Shown here piece after piece: positions 37,650 through 53,191 of a DNA stretch of 64,000 nt. The DNA lies in NCBI RefSeq assembly GCF_016592595.1, contig NZ_AP012977.1, positions 930,001 through 994,000 on the forward strand, in the 5' to 3' direction. A program made the position numbers and the translations under genes. Every line of letters starts with the position of its first letter. Position 1 is the stretch's first letter. The DNA comes from Abyssogena phaseoliformis symbiont OG214 (GTDB lineage: Bacteria; Pseudomonadota; Gammaproteobacteria; PS1; Pseudothioglobaceae). The notes beneath the pieces are model-generated. The model did not search any database, had not been told where the DNA came from, and worked only from the letters and a program-made list of their open reading frames with translations.

Positions 37650-37984
37650 AAGTCGGTCTATAAGCCGGGTTCTGTAATAGATGGTCGTTCATCTACGTGT
37701 TTTGTTGCCAAAACGCTTTAGCACTCTACCCGCCAACTCCGCGAGCAGCGTCATCATTAGCCTATTTGAGCTTGCTCCAAGTGGGGTTTACCTTGCCACG
37801 GTTGTCACCAATCGCACGGTGCGCTCTTACCGCACCTTCTCACCCTTACCTAAAAATAGGCGGTCTAAATCTCTGCAGCACTTTCCGTTATGTCACCATA
37901 CCTAGCTGTTAGCTAGCACTTTGCTCTATGGAGCCCGGACTTTCCTCTGAAAGGTCAACCTCCAGCGACCATCCGACCAACTTC
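37650..37984 (-). ncRNA. rnpB: RNase P RNA
   Basis: The catalytic RNA that trims tRNA 5' leaders. On the minus strand the universally conserved blocks are clear: GAGGAAAGTCCGGGCTCC near the 5' side (about 37930-37950), the GGTAAACCCC-type segment near 37790, and the 3' end ACAGAACCCGGCTTATAGAC at about 37655-37675. The 5' end pairs as GAAGTTGGTCGGATGG with the 3' GACCGACTT. The length of about 335 nt is normal for bacterial type A RNA. Ends are estimated to within a few bases. Confidence 0.96.
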
Positions 37985-37990
37985 GGCGTT

Positions 37991-37996
37991 ATTATA
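37991..37996 (-). promoter_or_regulatory. -10 box of the rnpB promoter
   Basis: A perfect TATAAT on the minus strand lies 7 bases before the estimated 5' end of RNase P RNA. The -35 region has no consensus match. Confidence 0.6.
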
Positions 37997-38069
37997 CGCC
38001 AAGACTATTTTTCTAAAGCGCTTGAGTTGTCTTAAAAAAGATGGCTCTACTTAAACGCTAGCAACTCAC

Positions 38070-39560
38070 TTAGTGGGTTATCTGAATATCTTGAAAAATG
38101 CTATGAATATTATGACCTTGAGTATCAACTGCAACTGTAACTGGCATATCTTTAACTTCAAATTCATAAATTGCTTCCATACCCATCTCTTCAAATGCAA
38201 TTTTTTTAGCCTTTTTAATAGACTTAGAGATTAAATAAGCCGCACCACCTACTGCAATAAGATACGTAGCCTTGTGTTTTTTAATAGCCCGTGTACTATC
38301 TTCGCCACGCTCTGCCTTGCCAATCATGCCTAAAATGTTAGTATTATCTAACATCATATCGGTAAACTTATCCATACGTGTGGCAGTCGTGGGGCCCGCT
38401 GGGCCAATGACTTCATCACCAACGGCATCCACTGGACCAACATAATAAATAAATTTATTGTCAAAATCTACACCATCTGGTAAGCCTTCGCCATTATCAA
38501 GCATTTGCTTAAGGCGCTTATGTGCCGCATCTCGTCCGGTAATAATTGTACCTGTTAACAATAAGGTATCGCCAATATTCCACTGAGCCATTTGCTTGCG
38601 GGTTAAGCTGTTTAAATCAATTTTTTTATACTGAGAATAATCCATCTCTAATTGAGGGTAGCTATCCATATCTACTTCTGGCAATTGAGCCACACCCGAA
38701 CCGTCAAGTGAAAAGTGTAAATGGCGCGTTGCTGCACAATTAGGAATCATCGCCACTGCTTGAGAGGCGGCATGAGTTGGATAATCTTTAATTTTGACAT
38801 CTAATACCGTTGTCAAACCGCCCAAACCTTGTGCACCAATACCCAAATGATTAATTTTATTAAATAACTCCAGACGTAGTTTTCCAAGGTTACTAGGGTT
38901 TGGTTTTTGTGTAATATCTTGAATATCAATAGGCTCCATCAAACTTTCTTTTGCCATTAACATAGCTTTTTCAGCTGTACCACCAACACCAATACCAATC
39001 ATACCTGGCGGACACCAACCAGCACCCATAGTTGGTATGGTTTTTAGCACCCAATCAACAATATTATCATCTGGTGCAAGTACGCTAAATTTTGCCTTAT
39101 TTTCAGAGCCACAGCCTTTAGCTGCCACAATAAAATTAAGTTGATTGCCCTTAACAACTTTCATATGAATAACTGCAGGTGTATTGTCTTTGGTGTTAAC
39201 CCTAGTAAATAGCGGGTCTTTTACAATCGAAGCCCTGAGAGGATTATTTGCATAGGTAAATGCCTGACGAACGCCTTCATTAATCATGTCTTCTAATGAC
39301 AAATCAGCCGCCCAAGTGACATCCATACCCACTTCAACAAATACATTCACAATACCAGTATCTTGGCACATTGGGCGCTTACCTAAAACTGCCATTTTTG
39401 AATTAATAAGAATTTGTGCAATAGCATTTTTTGCAGCTTTGTGAGTTTCTTTTTCATAAGCATTGGTCATGGCCTGAATAAAATCAGGACTGTGATAATA
39501 AGAAATATATTGCAAAGCATCAAAAATGCTTTCTATGACATGTTTTTGCTGAATTTTCAT
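38070..39560 (-). CDS. fumarate hydratase, class I
   Basis: An iron-sulfur enzyme of the TCA cycle that interconverts fumarate and malate. The 496 residues combine the alpha (about 1-280) and beta (about 300-496) parts of class I fumarases in one chain. Cluster cysteines are probably those in RPMCQDTGIVNVF, AKGCGSENK and PNCAATRHLHF. The beta part has GPAGPTTATRMDKFTD. Class I enzymes are oxygen-sensitive. The gene is intact and divergent from mreB, with about 80 bases between them. Confidence 0.94.
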   Translation of the reverse strand: MKIQQKHVIESIFDALQYISYYHSPDFIQAMTNAYEKETHKAAKNAIAQILINSKMAVLGKRPMCQDTGIVNVFVEVGMDVTWAADLSLEDMINEGVRQAFTYANNPLRASIVKDPLFTRVNTKDNTPAVIHMKVVKGNQLNFIVAAKGCGSENKAKFSVLAPDDNIVDWVLKTIPTMGAGWCPPGMIGIGVGGTAEKAMLMAKESLMEPIDIQDITQKPNPSNLGKLRLELFNKINHLGIGAQGLGGLTTVLDVKIKDYPTHAASQAVAMIPNCAATRHLHFSLDGSGVAQLPEVDMDSYPQLEMDYSQYKKIDLNSLTRKQMAQWNIGDTLLLTGTIITGRDAAHKRLKQMLDNGEGLPDGVDFDNKFIYYVGPVDAVGDEVIGPAGPTTATRMDKFTDMMLDNTNILGMIGKAERGEDSTRAIKKHKATYLIAVGGAAYLISKSIKKAKKIAFEEMGMEAIYEFEVKDMPVTVAVDTQGHNIHSIFQDIQITH

Positions 39561-39639
39561 GTTTATAAGGTGTTAATTATTACTGATTATTTATAGTATT
39601 ATATCTCTTTATTTTACGAATACTTAACTGGGAATTTTT

Positions 39640-40671
39640 ATGTTTGATTTTTTAAAAGGTCAAAGTCTTTCTATCGACTTAGGCACGGCTAATACATTAA
39701 TTTATATGGATGGTGCTGTGGTACTTAATGAACCATCAGTAGTTGCCATTCATAACGACAGAAGGTCACTAGAGTCAACTGTTATTGCTGTAGGTCAAGA
39801 TGCTAAAAATATGCTGGGCAGGACGCCTGGTTCTATTGAAGCCATCAGACCCATGAAAGATGGTGTGATTGCTGATTTTAAAATTACTGAGAAAATGCTA
39901 CAGCATTTTATTCGCAAGGTTCTACATTCTGGCTTTTTTTCACCCAGCCCTAAAGTGCTTATTTGCGTGCCTTGCGGTGCAACTCAAGTTGAGCGTCGCG
40001 CTATTAAAGAAAGTGCTGTTAGTGCAGGTGCACGTGATGTTTATTTAATTGAGGAACCAATGGCGGCTGCACTAGGTGCAGGTATGGCGATTGAAGAAGC
40101 TTCAGGCGCTATGGTTATTGATATTGGCGGTGGCACAACTGAAATTGCAATCATGTCACTAAGTGGCATTGTATATTCTGACTCACTGCGCGTAGGTGGC
40201 GATGTGTTTGATGACATGATTGTTAAATTCGTACGTCGTGAACACGGCATTATTATTGGTTACTCTACTGCTGAACAAATCAAAGAAGAAGTTGGTTCTG
40301 CCTTTAAATCAAATGCTATTAAAGAAATGCAATTTAGAGGTCGTGATGTTGCTAAAGGCATTCCAGTGAGTTTTAATATAACCAATACTGAAATTCTACA
40401 AGCCTTACAAGAACCACTTAAAATGATTGTTAGTGCTATTAGAACTGCGCTAGAGAAAACACCTCCAGAGTTAAGCTCTGACATTGCTGAAAATGGCTTA
40501 GTTCTCACAGGTGGCGGTGCGCTTTTGGACGGTCTTGATAAGCTTATTGGTCAAGAAACCAATCTACCAGTACGTATTGCTGACGATCCACTCACTTGTG
40601 TTGCTCGTGGTGGTGGTGTCGCACTTAGTATGATATCCGAACATAATATAGGGTTTTTAGCTGCTGAGTAG
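39640..40671 (+). CDS. mreB: rod-shape determining protein MreB
   Basis: The bacterial actin that guides side-wall synthesis. The 343 residues have the actin-fold phosphate loops ([12 protein letters not shown] near 12-23; [13 protein letters not shown] near 165) and the adenosine motif [15 protein letters not shown] near 285. A short basic and hydrophobic N-terminus (MFDFLKGQ) serves as membrane contact. It heads mreB-mreC-mreD-mrdA, a complete elongasome cluster with short gaps. Confidence 0.97.
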   Translation: MFDFLKGQSLSIDLGTANTLIYMDGAVVLNEPSVVAIHNDRRSLESTVIAVGQDAKNMLGRTPGSIEAIRPMKDGVIADFKITEKMLQHFIRKVLHSGFFSPSPKVLICVPCGATQVERRAIKESAVSAGARDVYLIEEPMAAALGAGMAIEEASGAMVIDIGGGTTEIAIMSLSGIVYSDSLRVGGDVFDDMIVKFVRREHGIIIGYSTAEQIKEEVGSAFKSNAIKEMQFRGRDVAKGIPVSFNITNTEILQALQEPLKMIVSAIRTALEKTPPELSSDIAENGLVLTGGGALLDGLDKLIGQETNLPVRIADDPLTCVARGGGVALSMISEHNIGFLAAE

Positions 40672-40706
40672 TTAAATACTGATTAACGATTTATAGGGTT
40701 GCCAAC

Positions 40707-41501
40707 ATGAAGTTTCTTAAACTTTTTATCCCTGTCATTATCGCTATACTACTTATACTCTCTGATTATAAGTTCTCATATCTTAATCATCTAAGACAAC
40801 CAATTGCAACCTTAATATCACCCATCTATATGATAGTAAACCTACCTTCACAGATTTATATTTGGATTGATGAGCAAGGTACCAGCAAAGGTCAATTAAT
40901 CAGAAATAATAATAATTTACATCGTGAATTATTAAAACTCAAGGCTAAATTACAAACCTACAACGCTTTAACGCTTGAGAATAAAAAACTCCAAGCGCTT
41001 TTAGGTTCAAGTTATGCCATCAAGCAACAAAACTTTACCTTGGCAAGAATAAGTGCACTCAGCCAATCTAGACTAAAAAAACAAATTATTATTAACAAAG
41101 GTAGTAATAGCGGTATCAAGGTTGGGCAGGTTGCCTTAAGCGCTAAAGGCATTATTGGGCAAATATCGCGAACAACACCACTATATTCAACCATATTAAT
41201 GGCTAGTGACCCTACGCAACATGTGCCTGTTAAAAATGAACGTAATGGTATTCGTGGCATCAGCAGGGGTGTTGCTGAGAATAATCATCTATTAGATGTT
41301 GAATTTATCGAATCAAATTTAGACGTTAAAGTAGGTGATGTATTTCTAAGTAGCGCCATTGGCTCAAAATTTCCAGATGGATATCCACTAGGAACAGTAA
41401 TTCGCGTAGAAGAACACCAAAATGAGCCTTTCTTGCACATCCAATTAAAACCTGCTCAAACACTAGAGCAACTAGAATTTGTCATTATTGCGACCGATTA
41501 A
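40707..41501 (+). CDS. mreC: rod-shape determining protein MreC
   Basis: A bitopic elongasome scaffold. One N-terminal membrane helix (LFIPVIIAILLILSDY) is followed by a coiled coil (about 65-105) and the periplasmic beta domain with INKGSNSGIKVGQVAL and PDGYPLGTV motifs. At 264 residues it is a compact family member. It follows mreB after 35 bases. Confidence 0.93.
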   Translation: MKFLKLFIPVIIAILLILSDYKFSYLNHLRQPIATLISPIYMIVNLPSQIYIWIDEQGTSKGQLIRNNNNLHRELLKLKAKLQTYNALTLENKKLQALLGSSYAIKQQNFTLARISALSQSRLKKQIIINKGSNSGIKVGQVALSAKGIIGQISRTTPLYSTILMASDPTQHVPVKNERNGIRGISRGVAENNHLLDVEFIESNLDVKVGDVFLSSAIGSKFPDGYPLGTVIRVEEHQNEPFLHIQLKPAQTLEQLEFVIIATD

Positions 41502-41503
41502 CC

Positions 41504-41971
41504 ATGAATGTACAGCGCCCTTACATATTTCTCATTAAGATTACTTTTTTTGCATTAATTCTAAGTGTAGTACCCTTAAATGATATGTTGTTAGATGCAT
41601 CTGCATTTTGGTTATTGCTTTTTTATACCTATTGGTTGGTATATTTTCCAACCAAAGCCAAATTTTTTATTGCACTCATTCTTGGCTTACTTATTGATGT
41701 CTTACATGGTGACATTTTGGGACAAAATGCCTTGGCACTCATATTGAGTAGCCTATTTATTAATAATGTCAAACAATCATTTTTTGTATCCAACCTAAGC
41801 ACTCAACAAATCTATGTGTTTATATCTAGCAGTATTTATCTAGCATTTTTCTTACTAACTTTTGTATTAACACAAGGTTTTGTTATCAACTATTACTTAT
41901 TTTTAGCACCATTTACTGGCGCATTAGTTTGGCCAGTCGTTCGGTTTTTATTATCAAAATGCAAAGCATAA
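41504..41971 (+). CDS. mreD: rod-shape determining protein MreD
   Basis: A 155-residue protein with five hydrophobic segments that joins MreC and PBP2 in the inner membrane. The motif LLIDVLHGDILGQNAL is characteristic of MreD. The start is 2 bases after the mreC stop, and the 3' end overlaps the start of the PBP2 gene, consistent with translational coupling. Confidence 0.88.
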   Translation: MNVQRPYIFLIKITFFALILSVVPLNDMLLDASAFWLLLFYTYWLVYFPTKAKFFIALILGLLIDVLHGDILGQNALALILSSLFINNVKQSFFVSNLSTQQIYVFISSSIYLAFFLLTFVLTQGFVINYYLFLAPFTGALVWPVVRFLLSKCKA

Positions 41972-43785
41972 ACAATACTCAATTTGAAAACAAAGCGCTC
42001 TTTTCTAGGCTGAGGTTGGCGCTTATTTTTATTTTTTTACTAACTACTTTGTTAATGGTTACAATTTACAATTTACAAATAGTAAATCATGAATATTACT
42101 TAGAAGAAGCTTTGGGCAACCAAATGCGCACTCTACCCATAACACCTAGTAGAGGAAAAATATTTGATCGCCATGGTAATGTTTTAGCCACTAATAAGTT
42201 AGCATTTCGGTTGACCTTAACACAAGAAAAAACTAAAAATATTGCTAAAACACTACAACAACTCAAACAATCTGGCTTTATCAACGATAATGACATCAAA
42301 AGCTTTAATAAAAATGCAAGGCGTTATCAAAAATTTCATAGCATCCCAATCAAATATAATCTTAATGAGACCCAGGTTGCAAAATTCTTAATTAGCAATG
42401 CTTTTATTGGTGTAAATATAGAACCTTATTTTCATCGAATTTATCCTAACCAGGATTCCGGCGTTCATGTCATTGGTTATGTTTCAAGAATGACTAAGAA
42501 AGACAAGCTTTTTTATGATAAGAAAAACTATTCAGGAACCTTATTTGTAGGCAAAACCGGCATTGAAAAACAATACGAAACACGATTGCATGGCACTAAT
42601 GGCTTACAACAAATTGAACGAAATGTAAGTGGCAAAGTTATCGACACCCAAGTTATTAAACCTGCTATTGCTGGTGAAAATTTATATTTAAGCATTGACT
42701 TAGATATGCAAAAAAAAGCAGAAACATTACTTCAAGGTAAACGTGGTTCAATTGTAGTTATAAATGTCAGAAATGGGGAAATATTAACGCTAGTTAGTAT
42801 GCCCATCTATAATCCAAACTGGTTTGTTAATGGCATATCACATACTAACTATAACCAGTTACAAACTTCAACAAACATCCCTCAGCTTAACCGCGCCGTT
42901 CAAGGGTTATATCCACCAGGGTCTACAATTAAACCCATGGTGGCTCTAGCAGGCTTGGAAGAAAATATTATTACTAATAAAAGTAGCGCCTTCTGCCCAG
43001 GTTATTACAAATTACCCAACGTTAAACGCAAATTTAACGACTGGAAAAAAACAGGGCATGGACACGTAAATGTCAAAGACTCAATCGCGCAATCGTGTGA
43101 TGTATTTTTCTATGATTTGGCAGATAAACTGGGTATTGACAAATTACACGATAATTTAGACTTATTTAATTTTGGCCGAAAAACAGGCATTGATATTCCC
43201 GGAGAAAGCGCTGGCGTTCTACCCTCTAAAACTTGGAAAAAAATTAATAAAAATGAGCCTTGGTATCGAGGAGAGACCTTAATTACAGGCATTGGTCAAG
43301 GATTTATGGCTGTTACTCCCTTGCAGCTTGCAGTTGCCACAGCAGCGATTGCCAACAAGGGGCTTTTGTTTCAGCCAACCTTACTTAAAAATACGCAGGT
43401 GCCTGGCAATATAATTATTAAATCTAAGAAAGGGCATCATGTACAAATTCCAATTAAAAATATTCAAAATTGGGAAGATGTGATTGACGGTATGAAACAA
43501 GCTATTTACAGCCCTAAAGGCACTGCTAGAAGACTCAATAAAGGTTTAACTTATACATTGGCTGGAAAAACTGGTACTGCACAAGTGTTTGGTCTTGACA
43601 CTGAAGAGCAATATATTGCAGAAAAACTTGATGAAAAATTAAGGGATCATGCTTTATTTACTGGCTTTGCCCCTATTGAGAATCCAGAAATAGCCATCGC
43701 TATTATTGTTGAAAATGCAGGCAATGGCAGTTCAAAAGCAGCACCAATTGCACGTCAAGTGCTTGATGTATATTTTGACAAGCAA

Positions 43786-43806
<21 letters not shown>
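41959..43806 (+). CDS. mrdA: penicillin-binding protein 2 (elongasome transpeptidase)
   Basis: Cross-links peptidoglycan during rod elongation. The chosen start MQSINNTQF gives 615 residues with a cytoplasmic tail, a membrane helix (LALIFIFLLTTLLMVTIY), a pedestal domain with RGKIFDRHGNVLATN, and the transpeptidase domain. Its active serine is in PPGSTIKPM (S322), with SCDVFFYDLA as the second motif and AGKTGTAQV (about 537) as the KTG motif. An ATG ten codons earlier is in frame but overlaps mreD more. Its last 21 bases overlap the convergent hypothetical gene. Confidence 0.95.
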
Positions 43807-46981
<3,175 letters not shown>

Positions 46982-46995
<14 letters not shown>

Positions 46996-47338
46996 TAATT
47001 GGGCGGTTATCAGGTAAAAAGGCACCTTTTTCACAAGCAATTTTAACCACATCACTAGCTCTAAACTGAGCTAGATTTTGCAATAATTCTTGTTGCCAGA
47101 ACGCATGCATCTCACACAACTGTGGATGCGTATGATTACAACCCAATACGTGTAACGAGCACTGGCCAACTTTCCAAGGCCCTTCGCCCATTACCTCGCC
47201 TTTAATAATATTAATACTATAAGTTAGGTCTTTTTCTAAAAAAAATTCAAAATATAAAACACCCTTTAGATATTCAAACAAAGCCTCTATTACTCTTGTT
47301 TCGCCATTAGGGTATTTAATATACAAAGGTGAGCACAT
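46982..47338 (-). CDS. hypothetical Cys/His-rich protein, 118 residues
   Basis: No known family. From the ATG at 47338 the protein reads MCSPLYIKYPNGETRVIEAL. A cluster of potential metal ligands lies in the middle: C60, H63, C67, H69, H71, C75 and H78 (block GQCSLHVLGCNHTHPQLCEM). There is no signal peptide or membrane helix. An upstream ATG in frame would add 40 residues overlapping recX and looks unlikely. It sits between recX and the Atm1-type exporter gene and overlaps both closely. A metal- or cluster-handling role is inferred from these ligands and the neighbour. Confidence 0.6.
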
Positions 47339-47348
47339 AGTAAATAGT

Positions 47349-47795
47349 TTATTCACAACTAAATACTTGGTTAATTTGTTCAAAACCAAACCCACGTGAT
47401 TGTAAAAAACGCTGTTGTTTGGCTTTTTCTTTATAATTTTTAGGCAATTGCTCGCCATATTTTTTTAGTCTAACGCTTTTAGCAAGTTCAAAAAAATCAA
47501 TGGTTGATAAATCAAAATCTTCAATGCCTTTTTGTTTGAGTTGTTGGCTGATTAGCACACCGCCCTTGCCTTGATTAGTGCGCATAAGTACAAATGCCTC
47601 AGCAAAGCGCTCATCGCTTTGATAATTATTTTGTGCTAGTTGCGCTAAGACTGGCTCTATTTCTTCGACGACATAACCTTTGGCGCTTAGTTTTCGTGTC
47701 AACTCTAAAGCAGAATGCTCACGCTGAACCAGTAAGCTTAACACCTGGTGGTAAGCTTGGTTAATCGACGTCTTGATTGCTAACGTCCTTTTCAA
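47349..47795 (-). CDS. recX: RecA regulator RecX
   Basis: A 148-residue cytoplasmic protein of tandem three-helix repeats that modulates RecA filaments. Blocks [39 protein letters not shown] and [13 protein letters not shown] are typical. The ATG at 47795 lies within the end of recA (35-base overlap); a later non-ATG start is possible. The recA-recX order is the common one. Confidence 0.9.
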   Translation of the reverse strand: MKRTLAIKTSINQAYHQVLSLLVQREHSALELTRKLSAKGYVVEEIEPVLAQLAQNNYQSDERFAEAFVLMRTNQGKGGVLISQQLKQKGIEDFDLSTIDFFELAKSVRLKKYGEQLPKNYKEKAKQQRFLQSRGFGFEQINQVFSCE

Positions 47796-48792
47796 TATCT
47801 GCTTCTTTAGTTAGTAATTTTTCACGGATTTGTGTCTCTATTTTTTGACTGAGCTTAGGGTTTAATTTTAAATATTCACGAGCGTTGTCTTTACCTTGGC
47901 CAATTCGTTCCCCTTCAACACTATACCAAGCACCTGCTTTTTCAACAAACCCGTGCTTCACGCCTAAATCAATTATTTCACTTTCAAGTGAAATACCCTC
48001 ATTGTAAAGGATTTGAAATTCTGCTTGTTTGAAGGGCGGTGCAACTTTATTTTTTAAAACCTTAACGCGTGTTTCATTGCCTAAAATCTCATCGCCTTTT
48101 TTAATCGTGCCAATGCGGCGAATATCTAAGCGTACTGAGGCGTAAAATTTCAACGCGTTACCACCAGTTGTGGTTTCAGGATTGCCAAACATAACACCAA
48201 TTTTCATACGTAATTGGTTGATAAAAATGACCATGGTATTGGTTCGCTTAATGTTTGAGGTGAGTTTTCTAAGTGCTTGAGACATAAGTCGGGCTTGAAG
48301 TCCCATATGTGAAGCGCCCATTTCACCTTCTATTTCTGCCTTGGGTGTTAGTGCTGCAACAGAGTCAATCACCACAATATCCACGCTACCTGAGCGCACT
48401 AACATATCCGTAATCTCTAATGCTTGCTCACCTGTATCGGGTTGTGAAATTAACAAATCATCCGTGTTAACACCCAAACGTTTAGCGTATCTAGGATCAA
48501 GCGCATGCTCAGCATCAATAAAGGCCGCTGTACCACCTAGTTTTTGTACCTCAGCAATCACGTGCAATGTCAAGGTTGTTTTACCTGATGACTCAGGACC
48601 ATAAATTTCGATCACTCTCCCCCTAGGTAAACCACCAATACCTAGGGCAATATCTAGGCTTAAACTACCTGTAAACACTGCCTCAATATCACTTTGAGCC
48701 TGGTCATCGCCCAAAAACATAACTGAACCCTTGCCAAACTGTTTATCAATCTGTGCAAGGGTTGCTTTTAAGGCTTGTTTTTTCTGTTCATC
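47761..48792 (-). CDS. recA: recombinase RecA
   Basis: The strand-exchange ATPase. The GTG at 48792 is chosen because it opens the standard N-terminus ([20 protein letters not shown]) and has AGGAG 7 bases upstream; 343 residues result. The Walker A motif GPESSGKTT is at 66-74, the L1/L2 DNA loops are present ([32 protein letters not shown]), and an acidic tail follows. No LexA-type box is seen in the short gap to ribD. The gene is intact, which matters because some vesicomyid symbionts are reported to have lost recA. Confidence 0.97.
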   Translation of the reverse strand, partial: DEQKKQALKATLAQIDKQFGKGSVMFLGDDQAQSDIEAVFTGSLSLDIALGIGGLPRGRVIEIYGPESSGKTTLTLHVIAEVQKLGGTAAFIDAEHALDPRYAKRLGVNTDDLLISQPDTGEQALEITDMLVRSGSVDIVVIDSVAALTPKAEIEGEMGASHMGLQARLMSQALRKLTSNIKRTNTMVIFINQLRMKIGVMFGNPETTTGGNALKFYASVRLDIRRIGTIKKGDEILGNETRVKVLKNKVAPPFKQAEFQILYNEGISLESEIIDLGVKHGFVEKAGAWYSVEGERIGQGKDNAREYLKLNPKLSQKIETQIREKLLTKEADIEKDVSNQDVD

Positions 48793-48861
48793 CACGTTGT
48801 TTCTCCTAGGTAAAATGTTGTTTTTTCTTATGAAAAATATTTTCACAATTATATCTGAAAT

Positions 48862-49911
48862 ATGCCGGCAACTTTTTCAATAAATGACACTCAAAATATG
48901 GCAATCGCACTCAAACTTGCCAGTCAAGGAATATACGGTGTAAAGTCTAATCCTATGGTCGGTTGTGTGATTGTAAAACATGCAAAAATTATTGCCAAAG
49001 GCTATCACCAAACCTTTGGCAAAGCGCACGGGGAAATTAACGCCTTACAACAAATTAACCATCAAGCTCAGGACGCCACGTTTTACATCACCTTAGAACC
49101 TTGCTCACACCAAGGTAAAACCCCGTCTTGCACACAAGCCATTATTGACTCAGGTGCTAAAAAAGTTGTTATTGCTATGCTTGACCCTAATCCATTGGTC
49201 AATGGTAAAGGTGTCGTTATGCTTGAAAATGCAGGTATTGAGGTTAAGATTGGCTTGTTAGAAAATAATGCATTAACTCTTAATCAAGGATTCATCAAAC
49301 GCATGAAAACCAATCAGCCCTTTGTGCGCTGCAAAATAGCTATGAGTCTTGATGGTAAAACCTCAATGAGCTCAGGTGAAAGCAAATGGATTACCTCAGA
49401 AATCGCAAGATTGGACGTGCAAAAACTACGTGCCAATCACCAGGCAATTATGACTGGTTCAGGCACAATTATTAATGACAATCCTTTAATGACGGTACGT
49501 CTTGATGATGTCAATTCAACGCCACTACGTGTTGTGGTTGATAGTAAAAACCAAATAACAGATACCTCGCTTAATATATTTAACACCGATGCACCAACAC
49601 TAATCCTAAACCCAACTAACACTAAAACGTTTGACTCTGGCGAATTGCACCTTAATGATGTCTTAACCCAATTAGGCAATCAAGGCATTAACAATGTCCT
49701 ACTTGAGGCGGGGCCTAAGCTGATTAGTGCTATGATTAAAAGTAACTTAATTGATGAGTTTGTTATTTATATGGCGCCTGTATTGATGGGTAGTGATGCC
49801 AATTCAATGCTTAATCTAATTATTAAAGATATGACTCATAAAATTAAACTAAATATTATCGATATTAAAATGGTGGGTGATGACATCAAAATAACTGCCA
49901 CTTTGAAATGA
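48862..49911 (+). CDS. ribD: riboflavin biosynthesis deaminase/reductase RibD
   Basis: A bifunctional enzyme for the second and third steps of riboflavin synthesis. The N-terminal deaminase has the zinc motif HGEINAL and [11 protein letters not shown]; the C-terminal reductase begins about residue 145 ([14 protein letters not shown]) and has [16 protein letters not shown]. The 349 residues are normal. It is divergent from recA, and its stop overlaps coaBC by four bases. Confidence 0.95.
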   Translation: MPATFSINDTQNMAIALKLASQGIYGVKSNPMVGCVIVKHAKIIAKGYHQTFGKAHGEINALQQINHQAQDATFYITLEPCSHQGKTPSCTQAIIDSGAKKVVIAMLDPNPLVNGKGVVMLENAGIEVKIGLLENNALTLNQGFIKRMKTNQPFVRCKIAMSLDGKTSMSSGESKWITSEIARLDVQKLRANHQAIMTGSGTIINDNPLMTVRLDDVNSTPLRVVVDSKNQITDTSLNIFNTDAPTLILNPTNTKTFDSGELHLNDVLTQLGNQGINNVLLEAGPKLISAMIKSNLIDEFVIYMAPVLMGSDANSMLNLIIKDMTHKIKLNIIDIKMVGDDIKITATLK

Positions 49912-51101
49912 ACAGCTTGACTAATAAAAATATCATCCTTGGCGTTAGTGGCTCTATTTCGGCTTATAAAGCACCTGATATTGTACGCCGATTACAAGAT
50001 TTAGGTGCTCAGGTAAAAGTGATTCTTACTGAGGGAGGTGCTAAATTTATTACTGAATTATCCTTACAATCAATCTCAAAAAATAAAGTTCATTACAATT
50101 TATGGGATAAGGATGCTGAACTTAGCATGGGACATATTGAACTTGCGAAATGGGCAGATGCCGTTTTAATCGCGCCTGCCAGTGCCAATACCATCGCCAA
50201 TATCGCTCTAGGAAAAGCTAATGACTTATTAAGTAGTGTTATTTTAGCAAATGATGCAACACTACTCATTGCACCTGCTATGAACCTAAAAATGTATCAG
50301 TCTCATGCACTTCAAGACAACTTATTAACGCTCATTAGTCGTCATGCAATCATCATTAAGCCAGAATCTGGTGAACAGGCCTGTGGTGATATTGGTATAG
50401 GCAGACTTGCAGAGCCATTAAGTATTGCAAAACAAGTAGCTAAGCAGTTCATTAGTACAAAACTTACTGGTAAAAAGGTGTTGATTACTTTGGGTGCCAC
50501 TATTGAAGCCATTGACCCAGTTAGGTTTATTTCTAATCACAGTAGTGGAAAAATGGGCATGGCATTAGTTAATGCTTGTATTGAAATGGGCGCATCAGTG
50601 ACTTGTATTTATGGCAATATCACCACAACTCTAAATGCAAAATCTAACAATATGCCCATCATTAGTGCGCAACAGATGTATACTAAAGTTATGAATAACA
50701 TTGTTGGTCAAGATATTTTTATTGCTTGTGCGGCTGTAAGTGATTTTTCTGTTAAAAATTCAAAAAATCAGAAAATCAAAAAAGATGGAAAAAACCTAAT
50801 ACTTGAGCTCATTCCAAACAAAGATATATTGGCAGATGTCTGCAAATTAGGAGAAAAACCTATTTGTATGGGTTTTGCTGCAGAAACGCAAAATACGTTA
50901 AAAAAAGCTCAAAAAAAGCTCAAAAATAAAGGCTGTGATGTCATTATCCTTAATGACGTTTCAAATGCTGATTTTGGCTTCAATGTGGATGAAAATGAGG
51001 TGGTTTTTTTAAGTCAAAACTTAAACAAAAAAATTGCCAAAAATAGCAAACAAAAAGTGGCAAAAAAAATCCTTGCAATCTTTATTAAAGAATACTTATA
51101 A
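49908..51101 (+). CDS. coaBC: bifunctional phosphopantothenoylcysteine decarboxylase/synthetase
   Basis: Makes 4'-phosphopantetheine for coenzyme A. The CoaC half (1-190) has GVSGSISAYKAPDIVRRL, the active-site HIELAKWADAVLIAPASANT, and the loop with PAMNLKMY. The CoaB half (about 195-397) has GATIEAIDPVRFISNHSSGK, KKDGKNLILELIPNKDIL and NDVSNADFGFN. It is intact at 397 residues and overlaps ribD (ATGA). Confidence 0.95.
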   Translation: MNSLTNKNIILGVSGSISAYKAPDIVRRLQDLGAQVKVILTEGGAKFITELSLQSISKNKVHYNLWDKDAELSMGHIELAKWADAVLIAPASANTIANIALGKANDLLSSVILANDATLLIAPAMNLKMYQSHALQDNLLTLISRHAIIIKPESGEQACGDIGIGRLAEPLSIAKQVAKQFISTKLTGKKVLITLGATIEAIDPVRFISNHSSGKMGMALVNACIEMGASVTCIYGNITTTLNAKSNNMPIISAQQMYTKVMNNIVGQDIFIACAAVSDFSVKNSKNQKIKKDGKNLILELIPNKDILADVCKLGEKPICMGFAAETQNTLKKAQKKLKNKGCDVIILNDVSNADFGFNVDENEVVFLSQNLNKKIAKNSKQKVAKKILAIFIKEYL

Positions 51102-51446
51102 ACACCAAAAAATGCTGTTAGATCAATACCCAATAGACTTACTCACAAAACTGTGGATAAACATGTTAATATTTCATTGAAAAGCGCTCAAAACGTTGAT
51201 ATATTGCACCTTTTTATGGTTTTAATTAAAAATTAATCAGTTATAATTTTTAATTAAAAATCAATAACTTATATAAATTTATAAAAAACCAACAGCTGAG
51301 AAAATGTCTATCAATTGATTTGAAAACACTTCAGAGGAAAACTTAACTGGTTTCACCTGTTAAACCAAGGGTTTCACGATATATTTAGTAATGATAAATC
51401 AATAATGACATGCTTTACAAAAACCCTTGATTAGTGTCAACTATTT
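51102..51446. other. A+T-rich gap with a DnaA-box match and a 16-bp inverted repeat
   Basis: No gene is seen in these 345 bases. TGTGGATAA at 51152-51160 is an exact DnaA-box consensus on the minus strand (TTATCCACA). Further right, a 16-bp A/T arm (51220-51235) is exactly repeated in inverted form (51244-51259) around an 8-base loop. The arms contain the palindrome TTTTAATTAAAA. The stem could be a weak terminator for coaBC or an easily unwound element. Only one strong DnaA match is present, so an origin call is not supported. Confidence 0.5.

Positions 51447-53187
<1,741 letters not shown>

Positions 53188-53191
<4 letters not shown>

Noticed and set aside
37681-37912. Plus-strand open frames of about 70 codons
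   Set aside because: They lie wholly within the RNase P RNA gene on the other strand and match no protein pattern.
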